The notes under the pieces were generated by a model. It ran no database searches, was not told the origin of the DNA, and was given only the letters and a program-made list of their open reading frames with translations. 64,000 bases of DNA from Adiantum capillus-veneris (taxonomy: Eukaryota > Streptophyta > Polypodiopsida > Polypodiales > Pteridaceae): assembly GCA_014529385.2 (NCBI GenBank), contig CM043950.1:150658945-150722944 (forward strand), in the 5' to 3' direction. The position numbers were made by a program, and so were the translations under genes. Positions 33,974-45,076 of this stretch are shown here, one piece after another. The first letter of the stretch is position 1, and each line of letters begins with the position of its first letter.

Positions 33974-35045
33974 TCTAGCTCTTCAGACTCGAGCGAAGAA
34001 GACAGAAAAAAGCAAAAAGCGAAGCAAGAAACAAAGCTTCGGAAAGGGCAAGAAAAAGGCAAAGAAGGCTACTCGCCCAGAGACTGACAGTTCTACTGAG
34101 GACTCGTCTACACACAGCTCAGATTCCAATGACGGAAACTTTTATGCGAACAAGAATTTTTTTTTTTTACAAAGCTAACCAGTATGACTTTCTCGAAGAT
34201 AAAAGCAAGAAAGTCCGAGAGTTTAAGGAAGGTGGCCACTCGATCAAGTTTGATACTTTTTCAGGATACTCAGATGCTTCGAAGGCTTTGTCTTTTATAC
34301 AACAGTTTGACACCGCTTTCGCGGGGAGGACGCTATTCAAAGCACTCCAAGATTCGGAGAGCTGCCTCTTACTTTAAGAGGAATGCTCGTACTTGGTGGT
34401 CCACGCTTCTTTTAAACAAGACTGCGCCAGTTAAATGGCTGAAATTTAAGAAGCTTTTTATTTCTTCTTGGTTGACGCAAGAATATGAACGAGATATACG
34501 AGTTGCTTGGAACCATCTTCGGATAACCAAGAAAGATACAATCAATGCTTACTGTGAAAGATTTTGGAGCTCTTTTCTACCTGCCTCTTCATTCAAGAAG
34601 ATCTCGTTCAGAGAACAGATTGAGTGGTTTACCTTGGGTCTACCTACAGAGATCCGAGATCACTGCTTGGAACAGAAGTCAGCTTCTATTCAGGAGTTGA
34701 TGAGTCATGCGAAGCGGGGCTTTGCCATTCACTCTGGCAGTCTGACCTACCCCACAGATGAGGCCATGACACAACGAGCCGAACAGACTTCTGGGAATGA
34801 AAGTAGAAAGAAAAAGAGCAACCCAGAGAAAAAGGATGCATGACCCAAGCTTACTCCTAAGGAGAGAGCTCGCTTCATCAGAGAGGGGAAGTGCTTTGGA
34901 TGCGGGGAACATGGACATATCTCCGCGAAGTGCCCTAAAAAGGCACAGAAAGGAAAGAATGATAAAGACGACAACAGACCTGAGAGTTTGAGAGCAGCTA
35001 AGGAACGTGGCAGAAAAGGCAGATAGAAAAGCAGAACTGGTACCA
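33974..35045 (+). pseudogene. A2 gag capsid and nucleocapsid
   Basis: Frame 34184-34843 gives the capsid core: RNARTWWSTLLLNK, WLKFKKLFISSWL, YERDIRVAWNHLR, DTINAYCERFW and FREQIEWFTLGLP, typical retrotransposon gag. After a stop at 34841-34843 the same frame gives a CCHC zinc knuckle CFGCGEHGHISAKC at 34892-34933 followed by a Lys-rich tail. Gag packages the RNA in the cytoplasmic particle. A run of ten T at 34158-34168 probably caused an upstream frameshift. Confidence 0.85.
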
Positions 35046-35700
35046 CATGGCGTGGAACTTGCCCGAATCAAATGAATGAAAGTACAAACTTTGCCGCTTT
35101 TTGGGGCAGAGTGAAGGATCAGAAAGCTCTTTTGAAGGAGCCAAGGCCAACTTCTTTTCACTTGGAATTGGCGGCTCGATTTGGAATTACGCCCGACAGA
35201 CTGACGCCACAGGCGGAGGTAGTTCGACTAGCACCCGGATGGGATGTTGCCATTACATCGAGCATTGGCAAACTTCATTTGCAACAACAGGGGGTGTTCA
35301 GGGCACGCGAGTGACGTTCTACTCGGAATCCCTTGGTACCACCAGAACTACGCCGTGGTTGACTATCGGGCCGAGAAAGCGACTTTGACAAATGAAGGGC
35401 TCAGAGATTGTACTTGATGAACTTCATTTTCTTTACTCATTCTTTTGGGAGAGAACTGAACGATGGATAAAGGTTGAATATGTTTTGACCTGAACAAAAG
35501 AACGCCAAAATTTTTCTCCACACTCATGCCGATTGCTTTTTTTAGAGGGCCTGAAGATCAAACCATTGATCTGATACCTGGAAGCACGCCAGCGAATCGG
35601 CCACCTTACCGTGTGAGCCGAGTACAGAATGAAAAGACTATGAACCCAATGAAAGACCTCTTGGAAAAAGGGTCTTGTCCAGCCTAGTACTTCACCGTAT
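35046..35700 (+). pseudogene. A2 protease and spacer
   Basis: Frames 35072-35314 and 35101-35388 together read as protease: the catalytic region is SFEGAKANFFS where A1 and A3 read FDGGAKANF, so the Asp is lost in A2. Then come AARFGITPDRL, APGWDVAITSSIGKL, and a degraded GIPWY-like motif. The spacer leads into the polymerase with EDQTIDLIPGS-type sequence at 35550. Stops and shifts make it inactive. Confidence 0.7.
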
Positions 35701-36412
35701 TGCTCTCCAGTGTTGTTGGTTTTGAAGAAAGACGGATCTTGGAGAATGTGCATCGATTATAGAGCTCTCAACAAAATAACCATCACGAACAGATTTCCGA
35801 TTCCTCGGATCGATGATATACTCGACAGGTTACGAGGATCCTCGTGCTTTAGCAGGATTGACTTGAAGAGTGGATATCATCAGATCAGGATAGCGCCAGG
35901 AGACGTCTACAAGACAGCTTTTCGAACGACTTTTGGGTTATTAGAGTTTTTGGTGATGCCTTTTGGCTTAACCAATGCTCCTGCGACATTTAACCGGCTG
36001 ATGGACAGGATTTTTCGAGTACAAGCTATTTGTTGGCACTTTCTTTGACGACATCATTGTTTTCTCCAAGAATGAGGCAGAACACAGAGATCATCTGCTT
36101 CAGGTCTTTCAGGCATTACGAGATCACAAGTTAGTGATTAATGCAAAGAAAAGTGAATTTTTCCTACCAGAGATACACTTTTTGAGACACATTGTGTCAG
36201 CAGCAGGAGTGCAAATGGATCCGGCCAAGATAGAGACTATCCGTGATTGGCCCGACTTGAGGAATGTCCATGAAGTTAGAAGCTTCTTGGGACTGTGTTC
36301 GTACTACAGGTGGTTCATACGAAAGTTTGCAGAGGTTGCTTCCCCTTTGCATATCTTGACACAGAAAGGAGTACCTTTCTCGTGGGGACCCACAGAGATG
36401 ACTGCCTTTTAG
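35701..36412 (+). pseudogene. A2 reverse transcriptase
   Basis: Frame 35710-36048 holds [52 protein letters not shown] and MDRIF. After a frameshift near 36018 come [11 protein letters not shown] (catalytic, with Phe in place of the usual YxDD Tyr) and INAKKSEFFLPEIHFL, GVQMDPAKIETIRDWP, then YYRWFIRKF in the connection. It would copy element RNA to DNA. The frameshift separates the catalytic motif from the palm. Confidence 0.9.
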
Positions 36413-36945
36413 ACATTGAAAGAGAAATTGACTACAGGACCTATTTTGACTTTGCCGGACTTGCAGAAGTCATTGAAGTATATTATGATGCTTGTGGTCG
36501 TAATCTGGGTGCGGTCTTGATGCAAGAAGGCCATGTCATAGCTTACGAGAGCCGTGTGTTCTCTAGGCCGGAGATGACAGCACAGATTTATGAGAAAGAG
36601 CTTTTGGCGGTTATCCATGCTCTTACTCAGTGGCGGCATTACCTACTCGGAGCGGATTTTACTGTCTTTACAGACCATCAGAGTTTGCGCTACTTCTTGT
36701 CACAGAAGCAGCTTTCGGAAAAGCAGATGCGGTGGGCGAACATCTTGTCACGGTTCCACTTCCAGATTGTCCATGTGCAGGGACAGAAGAATGTGGTGGT
36801 AGATGCTTTGTCTCGGAAACCGTTGGTTCTGGCTATTTCCGCGATACATCATAGGAGCTTCGAGGATATGGTCGATCAGTATGCCACAGATACAGATTTT
36901 GCAGATATTTTCACACGGATACGAGATGGGGAGACAGTAGCTTGA
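36413..36945 (+). pseudogene. A2 RNase H
   Basis: Frame 36295-36945 keeps a complete gypsy RNase H: VYYDACGRNLGAVLMQ (first Asp), YEKELLAVIHAL (Glu), FTDHQSLRYF (Asp), RWANILSRFHFQIVHV and VVVDALSRKP (last Asp). All catalytic acids are visible. It removes the RNA strand during reverse transcription. It is cut from the polymerase by frameshift at about 36400. Confidence 0.9.
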
Positions 36946-37870
36946 TACTCCCTTTGGGAAGGCTACTTGATGAGACTATGTTGTGCGTTACACAGCCGTT
37001 GAGGGAAAAGGTTATAACTGAATGCCACTGTCCACCTTTTATGGGTCACCGCGGCATTGCTACCACCATGAAGGGGGTAGAGAGATACTTCTTTGGACCG
37101 AGACTCAAAAAGGATGTGGAAGAGTTTGTGCGCAGTTGCTTAGTATGCCAGGGCCCAGAAGGTCAATTTTGACAGGCATAAGGCACAGGGATTGTTAAAG
37201 CCTTTACCCATACCCACCCGCCCCTGGAAAAGTATTGAAATGGATTTCATTTTTGATCTCCCGAGAACGCAGAATGATCACGATGATTTTACGATTATAT
37301 GGCACATCTGAGACGATTGTCTCCAACAGAGACCCCAGATTTATGAGTTTGTTTTGGAAGGCAATTTGGGAGAACATTGGCACGCGGTTGCAGTTCTCGT
37401 CATCGTTCCACTTGCAGACTGATGGGCAATTTGAGATTGCCAATTCAGTGATTTTAGATTTATTGAAGTCTTGTATCTCGGATCAGAAGACTCAATGGGA
37501 AAAGAACTTACCTTTGGTGGAATTTGCCTACAACAACACGATACACTCTTCGACGAGGAAGATGCCATGTGAGATTGTTGACAGTGTTGCAAAGGTTCCA
37601 TCCTTCCTGAGCGCGAAAGATTAGATATTTAAAGCGGATGAATATTCACGAGATTTGGATACGGCTTTTGCCAAGGTTCGCGAGACTTTGCAGGAGTCTC
37701 AAGAACGACAGAAAAAGACAGCGGATCGCAATCGTCGCGACTTGAAATTGATGGAGGATGATTGGGTGCTCTTACTTTTGAGAAGGCACACCTAAGAAAG
37801 GAAAAGGGAAAGGAGAGGTTTTTTCCAAAGCTTAGTATGCGATACTACGGAGTCCGAACCTTTCCAGATA
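36946..37870 (+). pseudogene. A2 integrase
   Basis: The zinc-binding part (LCVTQPLREKVITECHCPPF, MGHRGIATT, RSCLVCQ) lies at 36975-37152, then a frameshift. The core retains [15 protein letters not shown] (first Asp, about 37230), ETIVSNRDPRFMSLFWKAIW (second Asp) and DGQFEIANS. About 100 bases between first and second Asp, present in A1, are missing. The C-terminal part runs RDLDTAFAKVRETLQESQ and a DWVLL segment to 37800, with another shift. It cannot integrate. Confidence 0.85.
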
Positions 37871-38200
37871 ACTGAAAAGATAAATGATGTCTCCTTTCGA
37901 TTGAAACTGCCAGATACTTGGAAGATTCACAATGCATTGCATGTGAGTCTCTTGAAACCTGTTAAGGGTGATGTGCCTTATGATGGGGAGCCTGATGAGC
38001 AACCCGCAGTGGAAGAAAACGAGGAGACCCTTGTTCCTGAACAGATTTTGGCACATACGGATACGAAGAAAGGTAAAGTCCGAAGGCAGTTCTTGGTTAA
38101 GTTCAAGAACTTTCCTGCATTTGATGCGAAGTGGATGGAGGAGGAGGACCTAGCAGATACTCCTCGGATTGTGAAACTTTACCTCGATGTTTTGGTTTAG
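37871..38200 (+). pseudogene. A2 chromodomain
   Basis: Frame 37901-38200 is open: KLPDTWKIHNALHVSLLKPV, an acidic linker (EENEETLVPEQILA), then the chromodomain with RRQFLVKFKNFPAFDAKWME, DLADTPRIVKLYL and a stop. Aromatic residues at expected methyl-lysine cage positions are partly present (F, W). Unlike A1 and A3 this copy has no stop before the last helix. It classes the family as a chromovirus. Confidence 0.88.
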
Positions 38201-38277
38201 CATAGTCTACTCCAAACGGAACCCAGAAATTCAGCTTGGCCGAAGATCAAGTGCAGTGGAATGCACAAGAGGGGAGT

Positions 38278-39443
38278 TGTTAGGTGCAGCGGAATGAATG
38301 TTGTATTTTCTCAAGATTAGTGATCTTTATTGCTCAAGGTTCCTTTTAGTTCTTAGGGAAAGAGAGAGCTTTCCGTCTTATGGAGAGTGCTATGATCACG
38401 AACAAAGTGAGTGGATATTGTGCGTGCAAGTGAATGAGACTGAGAGAAGGAGAGAGAAGAGATACGACACCCGAGAGGTTGTAAAACCCTCCTCCGAAGG
38501 CCCCACTCTCGTCGGCGAGAGTGGTCTACTTTGATTGCACAAAGGTGTACAATGCGAATGCAATGGACTGATGCAACGGGACTATGCCGATGACGACGAC
38601 AGTGACGACGACGACTTGATGACTGAAATCTGAGTTCTTCTATTCGCTGAATTCTGGGACTGTTTCGGTGGCTGAAAATGACTGTTTTGGCTGCGCTTTA
38701 TGGCTGAAAATGGGGGAACATCTGCAACCGTCTAGGGGGAGTTCTGCTATTGTGTCTTAGGGCTGAAACTGTGGGCATCTGTGGCGGTTAAGTGCTGAAA
38801 CCAAAAACGCTGGCTGGATATGTCTCCTCACCAAAACGCTGAAGGGCAGCAATGCAAAAACGCTAAAAGGCTGATCTGTTTTGCTGGCGTTTTTGCTGAT
38901 GGGCTGATATCCCAAAACGCTAAGCCTTTGGGCCGATCTACAGAGAACTGTCGCCAGAAGGGGGGTGACTTCGAGGCGATGTGTAATGCTGTGAAAAACG
39001 CCAAGGGAGGGATGGGGATGGCGAGGGTCTACTGCTAGGGGGGGGGTACTGCTGAGAAGTTGCCTGTTGAGCAGGAAGCTTCTGCTGCCTCTTCTGTCAG
39101 AAAGTGCTAACTTGGGTTTGCTTATATATTAACTTAGCAAAATTGCCCTACCTACTTTTGTTGGAAAGTCACTTAAAATTAATAAGTGAAAATACCAATA
39201 AATAGGAAAATAGGCTAAATGCACTAGAAAATTCCCCTAACTGATGCTAATGGATTCTTATGGGAATTCCGATGATCATGCTGTGTGCAACCAGAGGATA
39301 TGCATCTATGCTAAGTGACTGGGCATGCACGGTCTACGAATAGACTCACAAAAGTGCCAGATCACTACTAATCTAAACTAACTGAACCCTGCTGTGGTGT
39401 GGCTTGTCCACGGACACATAGGGTTGGGATGTGTCACGTGACA
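38278..39443 (+). mobile_element. Solo LTR B2, duplication GGAGT
   Basis: 1,166 bp, TGTTAGGTGCAGCGG to the terminal palindrome TGTCACGTGACA. GGAGT stands at 38273-38277 and 39444-39448. Removing it rejoins the A2 3' untranslated region as seen uninterrupted in A3 (GAGGGGAGT-C-GCTCTGCTCCTTTGTCAAC). The frame at 38820-39038 is not a gene. Confidence 0.9.
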
Positions 39444-39947
39444 GGAGTTACTCCGCTCCTTTGTCAACAGATGCCTTGATTTTGATACTAAAGTCACTGA
39501 TGTCTCTTTGAGCTTCAGGGATACTGAGAGCTGACAGTATTCTGCTGGATGACTTTATGAAATGGAATTCCTGATTATGATACTGATTTGTTCTTGACTT
39601 CTTGTGAGTGCAAGAACTGATAGACGAAACGATTGCAGCATTTTGGTCTACTTGATCTCGAATAGACATGGTTGCAATAGGGGTTAGTCAATCGGACATT
39701 GATGAGGTCCCGATTGGACCTAGATGTGATTGCTAGCTACATTGCCGATATATCATGGTCTAAGAGCCGAATGAATGTTGAATGTCTTGTGATGTTCTAT
39801 GATGTGACTGTCGATTTGGTACATGTGCTAGATGTGTGTCCCTAGTACGTAGGCACTAACGGTCACTGTTTGCTAAGACGGTTTATGGCTTTTGTCGGTT
39901 TTGCAGGCGTAATCGCGGTCGATTACAATGCTTTCAAGAGGGGGGTA
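39444..39947 (+). other. A2 3' untranslated region and polypurine tract
   Basis: Matches 42312-42850 of A3 in reverse. It ends with TTTCAAGAGGGGGGTA right before the 3' LTR; the same tract precedes the E1 3' LTR. No conserved frame. Confidence 0.75.
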
Positions 39948-40482
39948 TGTCACAAAGTGATGACGTGGCGGACAGCAAAAACCCTAAAAGTCCGACAAAC
40001 CCTAATTTCTACCAGAAACCCTAATTTCCGAAAATCACGGAGGCTTTTTTTTTTTTTTTTTAAAATTAATGATGAGCAACGCAAATCGCTTTTTCTGTGC
40101 AATGAGAAAGAGAGAGAGAATGCTTTTGCTTTCAAGTTTTTGAGTCTCTGTGAGAGAGAAAGAGCAGTTGCTTTTGATTTGAAGCTTTTGGGGCTCTGCT
40201 TTTGGGCATCCCTTGTAACCTTTAAATTAGTGGTGAGGGCCTCACTTCTCAGAGCATCTGGACGCAGAGTCTGAGAGTGGATCCCGACCCACTCTCTTGT
40301 ACTTTGATCTGATTAATATAAAAAGAAATACCGAAAGGGGCGCCAGTCTTTGGGGCCAATATCTATAGACACGGAACTCCGCCAGGTCAGTGCAAATCTA
40401 TTGTGATCTGTGAATTGTTTTGAAGTGGTTATTTGGTGCTGTCGCGGTTGATTCTTGACTTGGAGTGTCCAAGTCTGTTACA
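39948..40482 (+). repeat. A2 3' LTR
   Basis: 535 bp, TGTCACAAAGTGATG to AAGTCTGTTACA, followed by CCTCC. A T run at 40045-40061 stands where the 5' LTR has an AT expansion. The frame 39870-40274 crosses the tract and LTR and is not a gene. Confidence 0.92.
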
Positions 40483-40521
40483 CCTCCATAGAAGAAGAAA
40501 CTTTCTGTGCTCTGATACCAT
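40483..40521 (-). other. A4 leader and primer site next to shared LTR
   Basis: On the minus strand TGGTATCAGAGC (40509-40520) follows the LTR by one base, then AGAAAGTTTCTTCTTC-type leader until A2. This makes the LTR at 40522-42311 a 5' LTR for A4. Confidence 0.85.
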
Positions 40522-42311
40522 TGTAACAAACTTGGACACCCCAAGTCAAGATTCTACCGCGACACAGCAAAGATTCACTTTAAAACAATTCACAAAAGAC
40601 GACACGCCCCGGCATAGTTCCGTGCCCAGAGGTATTGGCCCCAAAGACTGGCGCCCCTTTCGATATTCCTTTTTATATTAATCTTGGTGCAAAGTACAAG
40701 GGAGTCTCTTGGGACTGACACTCAGACTCTGTATCCAGATGCTCTGAGTAATGAGGGCCCAACAGACATATTTATTGTTACAAGGGATGCCCAAAAGTAG
40801 AGCCCCAAAATCTCAAACTCAAAAGCTCTTAAACTTAAAAGCACCTGTAATCCAAAAGCTTCTCAAAAATTAAAGCATAGTGCCCAAAAGCTGGCCAATG
40901 TAATTTCGGAATTCTATACGGCCTGTCAGCGCAAAAAGCGGAGCGTCCGTACTATTGTCCGTACAGCCTGCCACGTCAGCATGTCAGCACGTTTTGCGAC
41001 GGATTTTCCGCTGGCTACCACAACCTATCGGCGCATCTCAGGTAGAAAGGTGTGTAAGTGTATGTTGTCATGTGACACATCCCAACCCTATGTGTCCGTG
41101 GACAAGCTACACCACAGTAGGGTTCAGTCAGTTCAATCAAGTCTAGATTAGCAGTGATCTGGCACTTTTGTGAGTCTATTCATAGACCGTGCATGCCCAG
41201 TCACTTAGCTTAGATGCATATCCTCCGGTTGCACACAGCATGATCATCGGAATTCCCATCAGAATCCATTAGCATCAGTTAGGAGAATTTTCCAGTGCAT
41301 TTAGCCTATTTTCCTATTTATTGGGATTTTCACTTATTATTTTTAAGTGACTTTCCAACAAAGGTAGATAAGGCAATTTTGCTAAGTTAATATATAAGCA
41401 AACCCAAGTTAGCACTTTCTGGCAGAAGAGGCAGCAGGAGCTTCCCGCTCAACATGCAACTTCTCAGCAATACCCCCCTCAGCATCAAGATCCCTCGCCA
41501 TCCACCTCCCATGCCTGACGTTTTCTCCCACAATCCCTAGATCCAGCATCGCCAACAACCAACCTTGCTTGGCGTTTTCCCTCCCTAGCAGACATCGCCA
41601 TCAAAGCTTTGAACCTAGCGTTTTTACCTAACCTCCATAAGTGTTTTTCAGCTTCCACTAATGCTAGGCATTCACAGCAAAACCTCAGCATTCTGTGGAG
41701 TTTTATCAGCATGAAGACTTCAGCCTGATAGCGTTTTTGCAGCAGGTTGGCAGCCCTTTGAAAACGCTGCCCTATCTTGCAGATTTGCAGCATTTTCAGC
41801 CAGCCACATCAGCGTTTTTATCTCTAGCATGACCCCCGACCCGAACAGTCATTTACAGCCATAACCACAGCAAGAAAACAGTCATTTTCAGCCTCGAAAC
41901 GGCCACCGAATTCAGCGATTAGAAGCCTACAGATTTCAGCCATCGAGTCGTCGTCGTCATTAGCGTCGTCGTCATCGGCATAGTCCCATTGCATACGCAT
42001 TGTACACCTTTGTGCAATCAAAGAATAGACCACTCTCGCCAACGAGAGTGGGGCCTTCGGAGGAGGGTTTTACAACCTCTCGAGTGTCGTATCTCTTCTC
42101 TCTCCTTCTCTCAATCTCATTCACTTGCACGCACAATATCCAACCACTTTGTCGTGACATAGCATTCTCCATAAGACGGAAAGCTCTCTCTTTCCCTAAG
42201 AACTAAAAGGAACCTTGAGCAATAAAGATCACTAATCTTGAGAAAATACAACATTCATTCCGCTGCACCTAACATATGTCCACGGGCCACCCACGTCACC
42301 AGTTTGTGACA
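40522..42311 (-). repeat. LTR shared by A3 and A4, split by solo LTR B3
   Basis: The A-type LTR parts are 40522-41065 and 42280-42311 (TGTCACAAACTGG at 42311, TTGTTACA at 40522). On its right is the A3 polypurine tract (reverse of TACCCCCCTCTTGAAAG), on its left the A4 primer site. One LTR thus serves as 3' LTR of A3 and 5' LTR of A4, the structure left by unequal recombination or tandem insertion. Confidence 0.85.
41066..42274 (-). mobile_element. Solo LTR B3, duplication TATGT
   Basis: 1,209 bp, minus strand, TGTTAGGTGCAGCGG at 42274 to TGTCACATGACA at 41066 (palindrome with one change). TATGT flanks it at 41061-41065 and 42275-42279. It interrupts the U3 start of the shared A LTR. Confidence 0.9.
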
Positions 42312-42912
42312 TACCCCCCTCTTGAAAGAATTGTAATCGCCCTCGATTACGCCTGCAAAACAGACAGAGGCCATAAACTGTCTTAGTAGACACTGACTGT
42401 TAGCATCGACGCACTAGATACAACACATCTAGCACATGTACCAATCGACAGCCACATCACCGGACATCACTTGACATCAGAGGACATCACATGACAAATC
42501 ACATTCAAATTCATTCCAAATCTCAGACCATGATTAATCGCCAACGTATTTAGTAATCGTATCTAGATCCAGTCGGGACCTCACAGATGCCCGATTAACT
42601 AATCCATAATGCAATCATGTCTATAGAGACTTATGAGACCGAAATGCTGCAGTCATTTCGTCTTTCAGATCCTGCACTCAAACAAGTCAAGTACAAATAA
42701 ATCAATATCATTTTTGGGAATTCCAGTTCATAAAGTGGTACAATAGAATACTGTCAGCCCAATAGTATCCCTGAAACCCAAAGGGACATCAATGACTCTA
42801 TATCAAAAATCGGGATAATCCGTTGACAAAGGAGCAGAGCGACTCCCCTCTTTTGCAAGCCCGCTGCACTAGATTCACCCATGCTGAGATCGGGATTCTA
42901 TCGGAGTAGACT
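42312..42912 (-). other. A3 3' untranslated region and polypurine tract
   Basis: An uninterrupted version of the region that B2 splits in A2. It begins after the polyprotein stop and ends with CTTTCAAGAGGGGGGTATG on the minus strand. It has no conserved frame and short TGATGT repeats near 42445-42500. Confidence 0.7.
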
Positions 42913-43430
42913 ATGCTAAACCAAATGCTTCAAGATAAAGTTCCAAAATCTAAGGGTTATCTGCTAGGTCCTCCTCCTCCATCCACTTCGCATTCACTGC
43001 AAGATAGTCCTTGAATTTAACCAAGAACCGCCTAATCACTTTACCTTAAATATTTCTATCTTTATGTGCCAACATCTGTTTTGGAACGAGTATCTCCTCG
43101 CTTTCCTCCACTTCGGGTTGCGCATCTGGCTCCCTAACATCAGGCACATCGCCTTTTAAAGGCTTCAATAGACTCACATGAAAAGCATTGTGAATCTTCC
43201 AAGTATCGGACAACTTCAGTCTAAAGGAGATATCATTTATCTTTTCGTTTATCTGGAAAGGGCCATAATACCTCATGCCAAGCTTTGGAAAAAGCTGCTC
43301 CTTTCTTTTTCGTTTTCTTAGGCGTGCCTTCTCAAAATGCAAGAGCACCCAATCGTCCTCCTTTAAATCCAAATCGCAACGATGTCAATCTGTTGCCTTC
43401 TTATGTCTTTCTTGAGATTTCTCTAAAGCC
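42913..43430 (-). pseudogene. A3 integrase C-terminus and chromodomain
   Basis: Frame 43372-43046: EDDWVLLHFEKARLR, QLFPKLGMRYYGPFQI, KLSDTWKIHNAFHVSLLKP, acidic linker. After a shift the chromodomain (RRFLVKFKDY, NAKWMEEEDLADNP) follows at about 43035-42915, with TAG at 42950-42952 before the last helix, the same codon that is stopped in A1. Confidence 0.85.
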
Positions 43431-44300
43431 TCCTAGACCTTGGCAAAAGCAGTGTCCAAGTCCCTCGTGTACTGGTTGGCTTCAAAAATCTTATCCTGGG
43501 TCTGGGGAATGTTTTGATCTACGAGTTGATTCCCTTTTTCCTTTCTTTCCTTGTGCCCTGGGACCTATGGGTAGCGTCTTTTGCTTCCCTGTCCATTGGC
43601 ACGTCAGAGTCAATCATTGAAACCCTAAGACGCACTATCATCTGATTCCTCTTTCTCTGGAATCCTTTGATGAACTTGCATCTGGTTTCCTTAGTTCTTT
43701 GGAACCCTCTGATTCGCCAGAATCCTGTGATGAGCTATCATCTGCTTCCCTTGATTCATTCTCTTCACCGAAAGACTCTTGCCTTTTTGATATTATCCTG
43801 TCTGTCGCATAAGTCAATGAGCCGGCATGCATTCCAAATCGTTGCTGAGTCATGTCCCATGGAGTAAGACTTCTGATGTAAAGCATAGTCTTGAATCTCT
43901 TTAGCAAATCATAGCAAAACCGCTCAATCTGGTCTTTCAAAAGAATCTTCGACAAGTATCCCAAAATCTTTGGCAGTAGTCATCCAATGTATCTTTCTCA
44001 TTCATTTTCAAGTGATGCCAAGGCATGATGATATCTCTTGCATACTCGTCGTTCTTTTCAACTAAGATGGCGTCTTTCGCTCCCTGGAATGTTCTAAGAA
44101 CCACACTCCAGAGAAGGCGACATCAAACTGTTATTCAACTCAAGGGCTCGATGGGTGTCCTTGCCTGACTCCCTTCCTTTAACTCCTTGGTTTTCTTGTT
44201 GATTTGGTCATTGTCAAAAGAGGACGACTTCTCCTCCTTTAAACGGCTAGATGGCCTTCCATGCCTTCTAGACTGTATTTCAAAAATCTTCTTCAAAAGA
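43431..44300 (-). pseudogene. gag-like segment lodged inside A3 integrase
   Basis: Between the integrase core (ending about 44317) and its C-terminus (from about 43430) the minus strand reads gag instead: KDQIERFCYDLLKRFKTM and FGMHAGSLTYATDRI, which match the A2 capsid segment (FREQIEWFTLGLP and FAIHSGSLTYPTDEA), followed by a Ser/Glu-rich tail to 43638 and Lys-rich sequence. Its wording differs from A1-A4 gag, so it comes from a related family. It could be a nested fragment or template-switch product. Confidence 0.65.
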
Positions 44301-44316
44301 ATCTTGTCTTAGGTGC

Positions 44317-45076
44317 TTAGAAATTGAAGAAGCTTCTTAGCACCCTCGAACACTTCAAATGGCGTCTTTCCCGTGTATCGTTGTAGGCAAACTCCACCAA
44401 GGGCAAATACTTTTCCCATTTAGTCTTCTGATCCAAAGAAGAAGACTTCAACAAATTCAAAACCATTGAATTGGCTATTTCCAAATTGCCCACCTGTATG
44501 CGGGTGGAACGAGGACAAGAGCTGCAACCATGTGCCAATGTTTTCCCAGATTGCCGTCCAAAACAACTAGTAGATTGGGGATCTTTGTCTGAAACAATGG
44601 ACTCAGACATGCCATATATTCGAACAGTTTTGCCAAAGAATCGAGCTTAATTGTTTCTTTACTGTAGAGCAGTGAGCCTGCTTACTAAATCTGTTGATGA
44701 CTGTGCAAAGGCCATCATGTCCATTCTGTCTCTTCGGGAGATCAAAAATGAAATCCTTAGCAATACTTTCCCAGGGGCGGGTGGGAATGGGTAAAGGCTA
44801 TAACAATCCTTGTGCTTTATGCCTGTCAAACTTGACCTTCTGACATACCAAGCAACTGCGTACAAAGTCGTCCACATCCTTCTTGAGTCTCGGCCAAAAG
44901 AGATAACGCTCCACACCTTTCAAGGTGGTGTCAATGCCGCGGTGACCCGTAAAAGGTGGACAATGGCACTCTGTCCAAACCTTTTCCCTCAACGGCTGTG
45001 TAACGCACAACATCGTTTTCTTCATGAAGTAGCCATCCCATAAGGAATATCCTGCTACTATCTCCCCATTCTGTAT
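44317..45076 (-). pseudogene. A3 integrase zinc finger and core
   Basis: Frame 45025-44798: [46 protein letters not shown] gives the His/Cys finger. The core follows in other frames, 44916-44659 and 44610-44317 (DFIFDLP-like, then SDKDPQSTS), ending SLDQKTKWEKYLPLVEFAYN. At least three frameshifts. Confidence 0.85.

Larger units (their letters stand above)
30855..40482 (+). mobile_element. Full-length chromodomain gypsy element A2
   Basis: Two LTRs (30855-31402 and 39948-40482), primer site, gag, protease, reverse transcriptase, RNase H, integrase, chromodomain and polypurine tract occur in gypsy order. CCTCC is duplicated on both sides (30850-30854 and 40483-40487). The target was the gag leader of reverse-strand copy A4. 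Solo LTRs F and B2 were inserted later. Without them the element is about 6.5 kb. LTRs differ at many positions (about 10% by eye) and pol has stops and frameshifts, so it is old and dead. Confidence 0.9.

Noticed and set aside
34679-35161. 160-codon minus-strand frame
   Set aside because: Antisense shadow of the gag nucleocapsid and protease region of A2.
30855-40482. Endogenous pararetrovirus
   Set aside because: Order gag-PR-RT-RH-IN-chromodomain with LTRs, a primer site and target duplications is that of a gypsy chromovirus; there is no movement protein.
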